This document shows positions 48,695 through 58,707 of a DNA stretch of 64,000 nt, piece by piece (positions within the stretch are counted from its first letter, which is position 1; each line of letters begins with the position of its first letter). Source of the stretch: Moraxella caprae DSM 19149 (GTDB lineage Bacteria > Pseudomonadota > Gammaproteobacteria > Pseudomonadales > Moraxellaceae). The position numbers and the translations under genes are program-made. The stretch covers positions 33,223 through 97,222 of the forward strand of contig NZ_AUGF01000009.1 in assembly GCF_000426885.1 (NCBI RefSeq), read 5' to 3'. The notes under the pieces were generated by a model. That model did not search any database. It was not told the origin of the DNA and was given only the letters and a program-made list of their open reading frames with translations.

Positions 48695-49723
48695 ATGAAA
48701 TTTAACATGGTTCAATTTGATTATTTGGTGTTTATCGGGCGATTTCAGCCGTTTCATCATGGGCATGAATTTGTCGTGCGTGAAGCCCTAAATCGTGCCA
48801 AAACCGTCATCATGCTCATCGGTTCGGCAAATAGCCCACGCACCATTAAAAATCCGTTTAGCTTTGATGAGCGTGAAAGCATGATTTTAAAAGCCTTTGA
48901 TAATGATACTGGCGATAGTGAACGTATCATTTGTATGCCCATTGATGACACGCTCTATAATGACCATAAATGGCTACAAAACGTCCAACAAGCGGTCTCA
49001 TTCATCACCCAAAACGAACCTGCCAAGATTGGTATCATTGGGCATACCAAGGATGACAGTTCGTATTATTTGTCGTTATTTCCTGATTGGGGTTTTGTTG
49101 AGTTATCCAGTTTTGAAAATCTGTCCGCCACACCGCTAAGACGGGCGTATTTTTTAGATGAACGCCTAAAAAATGGCGATGATTGGCAAGATAAAATGCC
49201 TGCCCCGAGCGTGGCTTTTTTACAAAAATTTGCCCAAACAGATGATTTTGCTCATCTGCAACGTGAATACCGTCATGTGCTAGATTGTCAAAAGGCGTGG
49301 GAGCCTGCCCCATATCCACCTGTATTTGTAACGGCGGATGCGTTGGTGGTGCAGGCAGGTCATGTGCTGCTTATCGAGCGTGGGGGCGAGTATGGGCGTG
49401 GGCTGTATGCGTTGGCGGGCGGATTTTTGGATAAAGATGAGAGCTTGCTTGACTGTGCCTTGCGTGAGTTGCAAGAAGAAACGGGACTTATCATCAGTCC
49501 CAATGCCCTAAAAGCAAGCCATACCTTTGACGCTCCTGACCGTTCGGTTCGTGGACGGACGGTAACGACGGTGTTCTATTTTGAGCTGACAGGTGATAAG
49601 CTCCCTGACGTGGCAGGGGGCGATGATGCCAGCCTTGCGTTTTGGCTACCGCTTGGCGAGCTTGACGGTCGCATGATGTTTGAAGATCATTATAGTGTCA
49701 TCACTAAGATGTTGGGGTTGTAG
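48695..49723 (+). CDS. Bifunctional NMN adenylyltransferase/Nudix hydrolase
   Basis: The 342-residue protein has an N-terminal NadM-type adenylyltransferase (about 1-180) with GRFQPFHHGHEFV and the distal SATPLRRAYF. A C-terminal Nudix domain (about 200-335) has GGFLDKDESLLDCALRELQEETGL, matching GX5EX7REUXEEXGU. Together they make NAD from NMN and hydrolyse a nucleoside diphosphate such as ADP-ribose. A start at 48707 is also possible. No other NAD genes are close. Confidence 0.93.
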   Translation: MKFNMVQFDYLVFIGRFQPFHHGHEFVVREALNRAKTVIMLIGSANSPRTIKNPFSFDERESMILKAFDNDTGDSERIICMPIDDTLYNDHKWLQNVQQAVSFITQNEPAKIGIIGHTKDDSSYYLSLFPDWGFVELSSFENLSATPLRRAYFLDERLKNGDDWQDKMPAPSVAFLQKFAQTDDFAHLQREYRHVLDCQKAWEPAPYPPVFVTADALVVQAGHVLLIERGGEYGRGLYALAGGFLDKDESLLDCALRELQEETGLIISPNALKASHTFDAPDRSVRGRTVTTVFYFELTGDKLPDVAGGDDASLAFWLPLGELDGRMMFEDHYSVITKMLGL

Positions 49724-49733
49724 GGGTGCTTTG

Positions 49734-50731
49734 ATGAGATGGTTGCTTTGTTTGATGATATTTATGAGTGTTTGTGCTTATGCAAACAGCCATCCAAATG
49801 CTGATGGGCTGATTGGTTGTTTAAAACATGACGAAGATAAGCCTTATCAGAGCATGATGTGCCTTTTGCCCAATCAGCGTGTGATGATAAGTGCGGTGGG
49901 TATGGTGGCGTTTGGCGGTTATCAGCTTGTGGATGATGTGATGTCTATTGAGATGGACAAGCCTTCTGTGTTTGCCGTGATGAGTAGGCATAACCGTTAT
50001 CAAGATGGCACACGTCTTCATATCAAGGGGCGAAGTGACGAAAATATAATGATGATGAGCCAAATTACGTCTCTGGCGGTCATGCTTATCTGTGTTATGG
50101 TAATGATGTCAATACCTTGAAGTTTTATGCTGACATGAATGAAGTGGGTAAAGATGGCAGGAAGCACCAAGAGAGCTATGCATGGCAAAATGATATTCCG
50201 AGCGGTCATAATGACATCATTGTCATGTATAGCACCAAACGAGAGCGATTTAGCCAAAGTTTTAGTTATAAACTGATGACTGATAATGGACGGATTTATT
50301 TTACACAAGATAGGGCGGATGAGACAGTAGGGCGAGCGTATCTGAGCCGTGATGAGAGCGAGCTTGATTTTATTAATGAATATTTTGATGATAACGGCAA
50401 TCCCATTGTGGAAAAATTAAACAACCCTAATTTTATCCTGCTAAATGGGTTTAATCAAATAGACATCCTGATGAGTGATGATCACTCGTATGGGTGGGAT
50501 TTGGATGCGTTTGGTTATCATGAAAACGGTGATTATTATACGGTTAAACCTGAGCATTTGTCTGAATTTCATGCCAAAGATGATAAAATCTATCGGTATC
50601 ATTGGGTGTCAAACCAGCCTAACAAGACGGCAAAGACAGACATGGCTAAGTATCAAGACATCCGTCAAGGTCGGTGGCAGTGCCAAGCAACTAATGACAT
50701 AACCAAAAATAAAAAACCCTTTCCAAAATAG
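49734..50731 (+). pseudogene. Secreted protein of unknown function, frameshifted
   Basis: From ATG 49734 the frame encodes a signal peptide (about residues 1-19, ending AYAN) and continues to near 50048, after which it runs into a low-complexity Met-rich frame and stops at 50120. A second frame starting with DDEPNYVSGGHAYLCYGNDV continues to 50731. Adding one base near 50049 joins them into 332 residues. Cysteines in IGCLKHD, MMCLLP and YLCYG and in the C-terminal WQCQA suggest disulfides. No family is recognised. The gene is inactive or the base is a sequencing error. Confidence 0.7.
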
Positions 50732-50748
50732 AAAAGGATTTTTAAAAA

Positions 50749-50824
50749 TGGCTCCCCAACCTGGGCTCGAACCAGGGACACACGGATTAACAGTCCGATG
50801 CTCTACCGACTGAGCTATTGGGGA
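50749..50824 (-). tRNA. tRNA-Asn (GTT)
   Basis: Minus-strand 76-base cloverleaf with encoded CCA. The acceptor TCCCCAA pairs with TTGGGGA. The D-arm is AGCTCAGTCGGTAGAGC, the anticodon stem-loop CGGACTGTTAATCCG has anticodon GTT, and the T-arm contains GGTTCGAGCC. Confidence 0.98.
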
Positions 50825-50964
50825 ATAACTTGTCGTATCAAGTGATTGCGTATTATATAGATTTTTGACATCTTGTCAAGAAAATTTTTTAAAAAATGAT
50901 AAAAATTTTGAGATTAAAAATATTTTTATTTAAAATCAATATTTTAAAAACATAAAAAATAAAA

Positions 50965-51147
50965 AACCGAAACACCGCTGTCAAGTGTTGCCCATGAACC
51001 AAGTAGTTCAAGGCGGGTAAATCTTTGCTGTTTTAGGTTTCCCGATACATCAGATGATGCGGGCATACACACCACAGCAAACAGTCATTACCCTGTAAGT
51101 GTGATTATCGGCTCAGGTGTATTCTCAACTGGCGAATGTTTCAGTGG
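50965..51147 (-). ncRNA. ssrS: 6S RNA
   Basis: The minus strand has the hallmarks of 6S RNA, the regulator that binds sigma70 RNA polymerase. The closing stem is CTGAAACA at the 5' side (51144-51137) and TGTTTCGG at the 3' side (50974-50967). CACCTGAGCCGATAA marks the 5' internal region, and CCTTGAAC...GGTTCA the 3' hairpin. The 3' end runs into a T-run (terminator). A strong sigma70 promoter lies just upstream. Length is about 180 bases, as expected. Confidence 0.9.
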
Positions 51148-51151
51148 CTCT

Positions 51152-51180
51152 ATTGTACGATAATTTTGTAAAAATTTCAA
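51152..51180 (-). promoter_or_regulatory. Sigma70 promoter of 6S RNA
   Basis: TTGAAA (51180-51175), a 17-base spacer and TACAAT (51157-51152) on the minus strand. The start would be about 7 bases on, consistent with the 5' end of the 6S fold. Confidence 0.85.
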
Positions 51181-51272
51181 GATTTGGGTGGTTTTTGCCA
51201 TGCCGAATGGGGATATTTTGTGATAAAATGGGAAATCATTTATCATTTTTGATTTGTTAAAAAGGCTTTATC

Positions 51273-52829
51273 ATGAAAAAAACCCCCCATGTTTTGATGA
51301 TTTTGGACGGTGTCGGACATCGAGAAGACCCCCGAGACAACGCCGTTTACACCGCTAAAAAACCCAATTTAGACGCGCTCATGACGACCTGTCCGCATGG
51401 GCTTATCTCAGGCTCAGGGCAGGACGTGGGTTTGCCTGACGGTCAATTTGGCAATTCAGAAGTGGGGCATATGAACCTAGGAGCGGGGCGGATTTTGCAC
51501 CAAGACTCTACCCGTATCATGAATGACATTAGCTCGGGCGAATTTTTTAATAATGACGTGCTGGTTAAAGCGGTCAAGGATACGGTGGCAAATGAAGGGG
51601 CGGTGCATATCTTGGGCTTGCTGTCGGACGGTGGGGTTCATGCTCACATTGACCACATTAAGGCGACCGCCAAACTTGCCGTAGAGCAGGGGGCAAGCCA
51701 AGTGTTCGTTCATGCGTTTTTGGACGGGCGAGATACTCCGCCAAAATCGGCAGACGGCTATGTGGCGGATTTGGAGCGGTATTTGGCAACTCTTAGCCAA
51801 GAGTTTGATGCCGAAGCCAAAATCGCAAGCTGTATCGGACGCTTTTTTGCCATGGACAGAGACAAGCGGTGGGATAGGGTGGAGCAGGCGTACGACCTGA
51901 TGACCCAAGCCAAGGCGGTGCGTGAAGCGGACAGTGCCAGTCATGCCATAGAGCTTGCTTATGGGGCGGACGAGACTGATGAATTTGTACAGGCAACCAT
52001 CATTGATGATAATGGTGTGATAGCGGACAATGACGGCGTGATTTTTGTCAATTTTCGGGCTGACCGTGCCAGAGAGATTAGTGGGGCCTTTGTGAGTGCT
52101 GATTTTGATGGCTTTAATCGCAAGGCAACGCCCGAGCTGTCCGCCTTTGTCATGATGACCAAATATTCTGATGAGTTGGAGGCTAACCCCAAAACAACGG
52201 TGGCGTATTATCCCACAAGCCTTGCCAACACACTGGGCGAATACCTGCAAAATCACGGCAAAACTCAGCTTCGCATTGCCGAAACCGAAAAGTACGCTCA
52301 TGTTACGTTCTTTTTTAGTGGTGGACGTGAAGAGCTGTATGACGGCGAAAAGCGTATTTTGGTAAACAGCCCTGATGTCAAAACCTATGACCAAAAGCCC
52401 CAGATGAGTGCTTTTGAAGTAACCGATAAGCTAAAAGAGGCGATACTCTCAGGCGAGTTTGACGTGGTCATCATCAACTACGCCAATGGCGACATGGTGG
52501 GGCATACAGGCGTGTTTGATGCGGCGGTCAAGGCGGTAGAGGCGGTGGATACCTGTATCGGTGAGATAGTCAGTGCGGTGCGTAAGATGAGTGGTCATCT
52601 GCTCATCACTGCCGACCACGGCAACTGCGAGCAAATGCAAGACTATGAGAGCGGGCAGGTGCATACTCAGCACACGACCGAATTTGTGCCGTTCATCTAT
52701 GTGGGCGACAAGCAAGTGAGCGTGCGGACGGGTGGACGACTGTGTGATGTCGCTCCGACCATTTTGCACCTAATGGGCATGCAAAAACCCGCCGAGATGA
52801 CGGGGATGAGTCTATTGGTGGATGTATGA
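51273..52829 (+). CDS. gpmI: Phosphoglycerate mutase, cofactor-independent
   Basis: The 518-residue Mn2+-dependent enzyme interconverts 3- and 2-phosphoglycerate. [12 protein letters not shown] carries the first metal Asp, [14 protein letters not shown] the catalytic Ser, and [23 protein letters not shown] and [10 protein letters not shown] the further metal and substrate residues. Its stop overlaps the protease start by ATGA, so the two are cotranslated. Confidence 0.97.
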   Translation: MKKTPHVLMILDGVGHREDPRDNAVYTAKKPNLDALMTTCPHGLISGSGQDVGLPDGQFGNSEVGHMNLGAGRILHQDSTRIMNDISSGEFFNNDVLVKAVKDTVANEGAVHILGLLSDGGVHAHIDHIKATAKLAVEQGASQVFVHAFLDGRDTPPKSADGYVADLERYLATLSQEFDAEAKIASCIGRFFAMDRDKRWDRVEQAYDLMTQAKAVREADSASHAIELAYGADETDEFVQATIIDDNGVIADNDGVIFVNFRADRAREISGAFVSADFDGFNRKATPELSAFVMMTKYSDELEANPKTTVAYYPTSLANTLGEYLQNHGKTQLRIAETEKYAHVTFFFSGGREELYDGEKRILVNSPDVKTYDQKPQMSAFEVTDKLKEAILSGEFDVVIINYANGDMVGHTGVFDAAVKAVEAVDTCIGEIVSAVRKMSGHLLITADHGNCEQMQDYESGQVHTQHTTEFVPFIYVGDKQVSVRTGGRLCDVAPTILHLMGMQKPAEMTGMSLLVDV

Positions 52830-54241
52830 AACTGACAAAAACACTACTGGCAAGCATGGTGGCGTTGTCGCTAAGTGTGCCGATGACAAGCCATGCCGAG
52901 CTACCCAAAGCGATTAGTGCGCCCATCAATAAAGTGGCAAATCTGCTCGGCTTTGGCGATGATGTGCAAGCTGACAGCGGTCTGGATGTTGAGGCAGAGA
53001 CAGGCGAGCAGGTGGCAGATGGCGAGCAGATGGATATTCAGGACCCGACAAGCCCGACGCTTGATGTCTTAGAGAGTAAGCCCAATACACTGCATGGCAT
53101 AGAAGGGCTTCATCAGGGGCGTGTGCCGTTGGGGGCGGTGTCGCCAAACACCCTAAAAACCTTTGTGTCGGTGGTGGATTTGGTGCGTCGTGACTATGTC
53201 AAAGAAGTCAGTGATGAGAAGCTCTTTGAAAATGCGATGAGTGGTATGATGACAGGGCTAGATAGCCATGCTGAGTTTTTGGATAAAGAAGCCTTTGCCA
53301 ATCTACAATCATTCACCGCAGGCAACGTGGCGAACATCGGACTGTCAGCAGTGTGGCAAGCTGATGAAGAGCATTGGGTCGTCACCGATGTTCATGAAGA
53401 CTCATCTGCCAAGCGTGCTGGCGTGAAAGTGGGGGACTATCTACATCAAGTGGGTGATACTAAGCTGTCCGACATTCATAGTGAAAATGACGTCAAGCAG
53501 TTATTAAATGGCATTGCAGGCACGCAGGTAGACATTGTAATATCAAGTGCAGGGCGTAACAAAAGACGACTTACCGCTCAGCGTAACGAAGTGATTAAAA
53601 GCAATGTTGAAACCAGTATCGTCGGTGGGGTAGCCGTCATTAAGCTCCCTGTGTTTCAAAATAACACCCGTCAGCAGATTTTGGAGAGCTTGGGGCAGGC
53701 GGGCGTACCCATATCAGGGGTGATATTGGACGTGCGTAATAACCCCGGTGGGGTCTTAGAGTCGGCAGGGGCAGTGGCATCGCTCTTTATGCGTAATCAG
53801 ACGTTGGTGCAGGTGGCAGGGCGACAAGGGGTGGAGCGAGAGCTAAAAACCGAAGGCTCACCACTGTTGATTGATTTGCCAGTGATGATACTACAAAACC
53901 GCTATTCGGCATCAGCCGCCGAAGTGCTTGCCAGTAGTTTGCAGTCACAAAAGAGAGCTTTGATAGTCGGTGAGACGAGCTATGGCAAAGGCTCGGTGCA
54001 GTCGGTCATCCCTATCGGTGATGATCAAGCAGTTAAGATGACCACCGCTCATTACCTGACTGCCGATGGCAAGCAAATTGATGGGGTAGGGGTCGTGCCT
54101 GATGTGACATTTAATAAATCTACCGATTTGGCACCGACCATGATGGCGGTATCTGACGTGTGGCTGTCGCAAGCACTCATCTTGATGGATGGAGCAAAAC
54201 TAGAAACAGGCGTGGAGTTTGCTCCTGTGGGTGGATTCTAG
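52826..54241 (+). CDS. S41-family C-terminal processing protease
   Basis: The 471-residue periplasmic serine protease has a signal peptide ending TSHAE (about residue 25) and an acidic linker. A PDZ domain (about 165-265) follows, with [21 protein letters not shown]. The S41 core has [36 protein letters not shown] (catalytic Ser) and [11 protein letters not shown] (catalytic Lys). It resembles CtpA-type proteases. It overlaps gpmI, a pairing seen in other gammaproteobacteria. Confidence 0.95.
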   Translation: MKLTKTLLASMVALSLSVPMTSHAELPKAISAPINKVANLLGFGDDVQADSGLDVEAETGEQVADGEQMDIQDPTSPTLDVLESKPNTLHGIEGLHQGRVPLGAVSPNTLKTFVSVVDLVRRDYVKEVSDEKLFENAMSGMMTGLDSHAEFLDKEAFANLQSFTAGNVANIGLSAVWQADEEHWVVTDVHEDSSAKRAGVKVGDYLHQVGDTKLSDIHSENDVKQLLNGIAGTQVDIVISSAGRNKRRLTAQRNEVIKSNVETSIVGGVAVIKLPVFQNNTRQQILESLGQAGVPISGVILDVRNNPGGVLESAGAVASLFMRNQTLVQVAGRQGVERELKTEGSPLLIDLPVMILQNRYSASAAEVLASSLQSQKRALIVGETSYGKGSVQSVIPIGDDQAVKMTTAHYLTADGKQIDGVGVVPDVTFNKSTDLAPTMMAVSDVWLSQALILMDGAKLETGVEFAPVGGF

Positions 54242-54247
54242 GCGTGT

Positions 54248-54286
54248 AAAAAAAGGGGTGTTTAGATGAACACCCCCCTTTTTTTT
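54248..54286. terminator. Bidirectional terminator between protease and pilR
   Basis: The GGGGTGTTTA/TGAACACCCC stem has A-run and T-run on both sides, serving convergent genes. Confidence 0.92.
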
Positions 54287-54318
54287 GTGGCTGATTTTTA
54301 TGGTTGGTATGTCAGAGG

Positions 54319-56229
54319 TTATTCATCGTCGCCATCATCGATATCAAGTTTTTTCATGCGATAACGCAGAGAGCGAAAGGTCATGCCAAGCAGTTTGGCG
54401 GCTTGGGTTTTATTACCTCCTGCCTGCTGTAAAGCGTTGCAGATTATTTGACGTTCTTGGTCAATCAAATAAGCTTCTAGTCCTTGACTGGGTAGTTCGC
54501 CGTTTGCCAAGTTTTCATGCTCTGACGAATTTAGGTCATCAAAAGCTTGGCTGGCACTATTTGAGTCAAGTGGACTGATTTTTTGGGATTTTGGGGTGGA
54601 TAAGGGCGTGCCATAGTTGGCAGAAGCGATGATGTTTAGACCTGGGGTAATGGGCTTGGGCTCTTTATTTTCTTTGATGACGGTATTGGCGGTATAGGTT
54701 GGTCGCTGGTCATGATAAGGTGATACCTTGATGATATTGGAGGGGGTGGGGATGTCATTGGCAGTAGTGTTGATCGCCTCTGTTGCAGGTTCGGACGGTG
54801 CAAGCGTGATGATGTCATCATGGCTTACATGAGATGGGGTATCATCTGATTCTGATATGTCGTGAATATCATCTAGCATGAGATGATGGGCATCAATCTC
54901 ATCGCTGTCGCTCATGGTAACAGCACGCTCTAAGATGTTTCTAAGTTCACGCACGTTGCCTTTAAAATTGTGATAGGTCAGCACATCGATGGCATCGTCG
55001 GTTAGGCTAAGATTATCAAGCTCCCAGTCTTTGGCAATCATGTTCAAAAAATGCTCAGCTAACATGGGAATGTCATCACGACGGTCATTTAAATCAGGAA
55101 GTTTGACTTCAATGACGTTAATGCGATAGAACAAATCTTGACGAAACGCCCCTTTTTGTACCAAATCCGCCAAATCCTTGTGCGTGGCACAGACAATGCG
55201 AATATCCACAGGCACTTCTTTGGTATCACCAATGGCCCGTACAGTTTTTTCTTGGATGGCACGCAGGAGCTTGACTTGCATGGCAAGGGGCAAGTCCGCC
55301 ACTTCATCCAAAAACAGCGTGCCACCATCGGCTTGCTGGAACAGTCCGATTTTGTCCGATGTCGCTCCTGTGAAGCTGCCTTTTTTGTGCCCAAAAAATT
55401 CACTCTCCATTAGCTCAGATGGTATCGCCCCACAGTTTACGGGTACAAAGTTGCCATTGCGGCGACCACTTAGATCATGAATGAGTCGTGAGACGACTTC
55501 TTTGCCCGTACCAGAACCGCCCCATAAAAATACCGGAGCCTGTGAGCGAGCCAGTTTTTTGATGGTGGAGCGTAGCTGTTTCATGGGGCGAGAATCACCA
55601 ATGAGCCGACCGCCAAAAATTTCATCGTCACTGACGACGGTGACAGGCGTGGATGACTTGCTTTTTTTGGTGCTGTTTTGACCTGTTTTTTGGGGCTTAT
55701 CTTTGCTAGTTTCGGTGTTGTGCTCTGTGTCTGTCTTGGTATCATTTTCTGTGGGTGCAACCAGCTCACCTGTCAAAGGATTGGGTGGAATGGCGGTACT
55801 GACACTTTTTTCTTGGCTACCATCTTGTGGTATGTCATCTTCGGTGCTTTGGATGATGGTTTCATTGACTTTTAGGGCGGACTGAGCCAACTGACGCAGG
55901 CGAGGCAAATCCAATGGTTTATTGACAAAGTCAAACGCTCCGATTTTCATCGCTTCAATGGCGACATTGACATCGCCGTGTGCGGTAATGACTGCCACAG
56001 GCGTGGTTGTGGTTTTGGTAACAAGCTCCACAATCTCCATGCCGGAGCCATCAGGTAAGGCAAGGTCAGTCAGACAAAAATCATAGTGATTGTCCGCCAA
56101 AAAGGCTCTGGCACTTGCCACATCATAGGCGACGTGCGTATCCATACCCATTTTGTTTAGGGTGATTTGCATGAGACGACACAGGTCGGCTTCATCATCA
56201 ATGATTAGGGCGAGTGGCTTATCTTGCAT
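54319..56229 (-). CDS. pilR: Sigma54-dependent response regulator PilR, long form
   Basis: Activator of pilin transcription with sigma54. Residues 1-120 are the receiver (ALIIDDEAD, CLTDLALPDG with phosphorylated Asp, ITAHGD, NKPLDL). A Thr/Ser/Asp-rich linker (about 125-205) follows. The AAA+ domain (about 210-445) has GGSGTGKEVV (Walker A), GHKKGSFTGAT (sigma54 loop) and GGTLFLDEVADL (Walker B). A second linker of about 130 residues precedes a Fis-type HTH (NKTQAAKLLGMTFRSLRYRMKKL). At 636 residues it is much longer than the about 445 of typical PilR. Start at ATG 56229 has GGGAATATTC in front. Confidence 0.93.
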   Translation of the reverse strand: MQDKPLALIIDDEADLCRLMQITLNKMGMDTHVAYDVASARAFLADNHYDFCLTDLALPDGSGMEIVELVTKTTTTPVAVITAHGDVNVAIEAMKIGAFDFVNKPLDLPRLRQLAQSALKVNETIIQSTEDDIPQDGSQEKSVSTAIPPNPLTGELVAPTENDTKTDTEHNTETSKDKPQKTGQNSTKKSKSSTPVTVVSDDEIFGGRLIGDSRPMKQLRSTIKKLARSQAPVFLWGGSGTGKEVVSRLIHDLSGRRNGNFVPVNCGAIPSELMESEFFGHKKGSFTGATSDKIGLFQQADGGTLFLDEVADLPLAMQVKLLRAIQEKTVRAIGDTKEVPVDIRIVCATHKDLADLVQKGAFRQDLFYRINVIEVKLPDLNDRRDDIPMLAEHFLNMIAKDWELDNLSLTDDAIDVLTYHNFKGNVRELRNILERAVTMSDSDEIDAHHLMLDDIHDISESDDTPSHVSHDDIITLAPSEPATEAINTTANDIPTPSNIIKVSPYHDQRPTYTANTVIKENKEPKPITPGLNIIASANYGTPLSTPKSQKISPLDSNSASQAFDDLNSSEHENLANGELPSQGLEAYLIDQERQIICNALQQAGGNKTQAAKLLGMTFRSLRYRMKKLDIDDGDDE

Positions 56230-56359
56230 GAATATTCCCAATAATTTAGATATGCTCTATTATATAGGATTTTTACACAAAACCCAACATACAGAGATTT
56301 TACGGTAAAATTAAGTGGATGAATGTATTAAGCAAATGTGGTTGGGTGCTAACCAAACA

Positions 56360-58075
56360 TCAGGTAACTGGCGTGTTAGAGACAATCAAGCGAAAACAGC
56401 TTTTGTCATATTCTCTAAAATAGCGAATCTTGGCGTTATTGGCTTCACTAAATGATTGGGATAGATATAGACCTAGCCCCGTGCCTTTTTTGCTGGTGGT
56501 GAAAAATGGATTAAATAGGCTTGCCAAATCCTTCTCGCTTACGCCTTCACCGTGATCTAGTATATCAATAAACGCCCCTGTTTTGGTCTTGGTTAGACGT
56601 ATTTCCACATCATTATCATGGAATTGATGAATGGTGTGGTATAAGGCGTTATTAATGAGATTTGTCATGACTTGTTCTAGCTGATTGGCATCAAAATAGA
56701 ACAAGATAGGCTTGGCGGTGTCGCCCGTTACAATGATGAATTCGTGTGGATAATGCTCCGCTAAAAACTGTCGCACCCAACTTGGTGCGTCTAGGGCGGA
56801 CTGATTGGGTATCTCTTGGCGAGATAGGCTTAGTACATCAGAGATGATGGAATTGACCCGTTTGGTCTGCTGATAAATCATCTCATAAAACTCAGCATTG
56901 ACATCATCATCACGCACATCTTCCATGAGTAGCTGACTGGCTTGGCTGATGGCGGCGAGGGGGTTTCGTATTTCATGGGCGATACTGGCAGAGAGCTGAC
57001 CTAGGCTGGCGAGTTTTAGTTGTTGGGCGTGGCTTTGTTCACGGCTCAAATCTTCGATGATGAGAATCTGCCCATGTTCTAATAGAGGCTTGGAGCTGAT
57101 GCGTAGCTTATCGGCAAGGTGAGTTTGGCTCATGCTGGCTTTGTCATGAGTTTTAGGTGGTATGTCATAGATGAGCTCGGCTGACTGGTTGGGGGCAAGT
57201 GAGCGATACCAACCGATGATTTTGGGGTGATGTTTAATGATAATACGAGACAGCTCAATGATTTTGGCAGGGCTGTCACAGGCATTATCATTAATGGGTA
57301 GATGCAAAAGACGTTGGGCGGCGTTATTTATCATGACGATGTTACGCTCAGGGTCTAGCACCAACACGCCGTTTACCATGTTCTTGACAACAGCTTGGTT
57401 GATGGTATGGAGCTTTTCCACTTCATCGGCATGATCAAGTAGGGATTGCTCGGCTTTGGCGAGTCGCTGAGAGATGGACCAACTTAAAAAACCCACCGCA
57501 ATCAAGCTTACCGACAACAGTAGACTGTCATTGATGGTAAGTAAGTTTTTTTCGGTCGTCGGTGTCTCAAAGAAAAAGCGAAAAAACTGTTGGTAGATGA
57601 GCGCTGAGACAGTCATGAGTGTGATGGTGGTCGCTCGGGATAGGGACAATAGCATGTAGCTTGCGGCGATGACCACCATGTATAGTAGGGTGATTTGAAA
57701 ATCACTGATTTTGCCATACAGAGCAAATAAGGTCAAAAAAACAACGTCCACCACAAAGCCTGACAACAACTGCAATCTTGACCGTTTTTTTATCATAAAA
57801 AAAGCAAATAACAGCACCAAAGCGACAACAACATAAATACTAAATACCGTCTGTTCTAAAAAAGTAGGCTCGGTGGGTAGACCCGCCTTGTCACGGTTGA
57901 GTAAAAAGTTTGCCATGAGCAAAAAGCAGGCGGTGATAAAACGATAGACGCCATAGGTAAGTCCAAGCTGACGCACACGCATCGTGGAAATGAGAGCTTC
58001 TTCGTGAACATTGGCGGACAAAAACCACAGTTTTCTCACCCATGTTTTGGTGTGTCTGATGGGAGATGGGCTCAT
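56360..58075 (-). CDS. pilS: Sensor histidine kinase PilS
   Basis: The 571-residue sensor has six hydrophobic segments (about 45-215). A PAS-like domain (about 235-340) has VKNMVNGVLVLDPERNIVMINNAA. The H-box is SIAHEIRNPLAAI (phosphorylated His), followed by N-box NLINNALYHT, and G-boxes DHGEGVSEKDL and GTGLGLYLSQSF. Its start overlaps the stop of the GacA-like gene (ATGA), and pilR follows 131 bp later, so the three form an operon. Confidence 0.94.
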   Translation of the reverse strand: MSPSPIRHTKTWVRKLWFLSANVHEEALISTMRVRQLGLTYGVYRFITACFLLMANFLLNRDKAGLPTEPTFLEQTVFSIYVVVALVLLFAFFMIKKRSRLQLLSGFVVDVVFLTLFALYGKISDFQITLLYMVVIAASYMLLSLSRATTITLMTVSALIYQQFFRFFFETPTTEKNLLTINDSLLLSVSLIAVGFLSWSISQRLAKAEQSLLDHADEVEKLHTINQAVVKNMVNGVLVLDPERNIVMINNAAQRLLHLPINDNACDSPAKIIELSRIIIKHHPKIIGWYRSLAPNQSAELIYDIPPKTHDKASMSQTHLADKLRISSKPLLEHGQILIIEDLSREQSHAQQLKLASLGQLSASIAHEIRNPLAAISQASQLLMEDVRDDDVNAEFYEMIYQQTKRVNSIISDVLSLSRQEIPNQSALDAPSWVRQFLAEHYPHEFIIVTGDTAKPILFYFDANQLEQVMTNLINNALYHTIHQFHDNDVEIRLTKTKTGAFIDILDHGEGVSEKDLASLFNPFFTTSKKGTGLGLYLSQSFSEANNAKIRYFREYDKSCFRLIVSNTPVT

Positions 58076-58707
58076 GTATTGACCAGTCCGTGACGTATGG
58101 CAAGATGGGTGAGCTTGACATCAGAATCCACACCCAGTTTTTCAAAAATTCGATAACGGTAAGTGTTTACGGTTTTGACACTCACAAATAAACTGTCGGC
58201 AATTTGACTGGCACTTTGGCAGTTTGCCACCATCATGGCGACTTGTTTTTCACGTTCAGACAAGCCATCAAAAGGGTTGGCTTTTTTATCAAGCATATTT
58301 TGGGCAAGCACATCGGCAATCTCATGGCTAAAATACTTACCACCTGCCTTGACTTTTTTGATGGCAGTTATCATCTCACTGATGGGGGTGCCTTTGGTAA
58401 TGTAGCCATCTACCCCTGCCTTTAAAAGCATGGATGGGTAAGGCTCAGCCACCAAGCTAGACACTGCCAGAACCTTGATGTTTTCATTAAGCTGTTTAAT
58501 CCGTCGTGTCGCCTCCACGCCACCGATGTTGGGCATATGAACATCTAGCAGCACCACGTCAGGAGCGAGCTTGCGGGTCATTGCCACCGCTGTCTCGCCA
58601 CAGCCTGCTTCCCCAACAACTTCAATGTCGGGGTCATCACCAAGCATGCGACCGATGCCCATGCGGACAAGCTCATGGTCGTCTACGATGAGTACTTTTA
58701 TTGTCAT
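58072..58707 (-). CDS. GacA/UvrY-like response regulator
   Basis: The 211-residue NarL-family regulator has a receiver (KVLIVDDHELVRMGI, DVVLLDVHMPNIGGVEATRRI with Asp, YITKGTPISEMITAI) and a C-terminal LuxR-type HTH. The HTH has NPFDGLSEREKQVAMMVANCQSASQIADSLFVSVKTVNTYRYRIFEKL. The HTH end SVKTVNTYRYRIFEKL closely resembles GacA/UvrY. GacA normally activates small RNAs that sequester CsrA. ATG 58707 follows AAGGTGGGCAAA. Location in front of pilS is unusual. No GacS is in this window. Confidence 0.9.
   Translation of the reverse strand: MTIKVLIVDDHELVRMGIGRMLGDDPDIEVVGEAGCGETAVAMTRKLAPDVVLLDVHMPNIGGVEATRRIKQLNENIKVLAVSSLVAEPYPSMLLKAGVDGYITKGTPISEMITAIKKVKAGGKYFSHEIADVLAQNMLDKKANPFDGLSEREKQVAMMVANCQSASQIADSLFVSVKTVNTYRYRIFEKLGVDSDVKLTHLAIRHGLVNT

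Noticed and set aside
51477..52394. A 305-codon open frame on the minus strand inside gpmI
   Set aside because: It is antisense to a fully conserved gene and has no family features or ribosome binding site. Similar antisense frames occur within ileS, bamA, lpxD, groEL and nnr and are by-products of codon usage.
55380..55410. Defective sigma54 contact loop in PilR (GSFTGA instead of GAFTGA)
   Set aside because: The Ser variant is, to my knowledge, found in functional PilR proteins and keeps the FTGA core.
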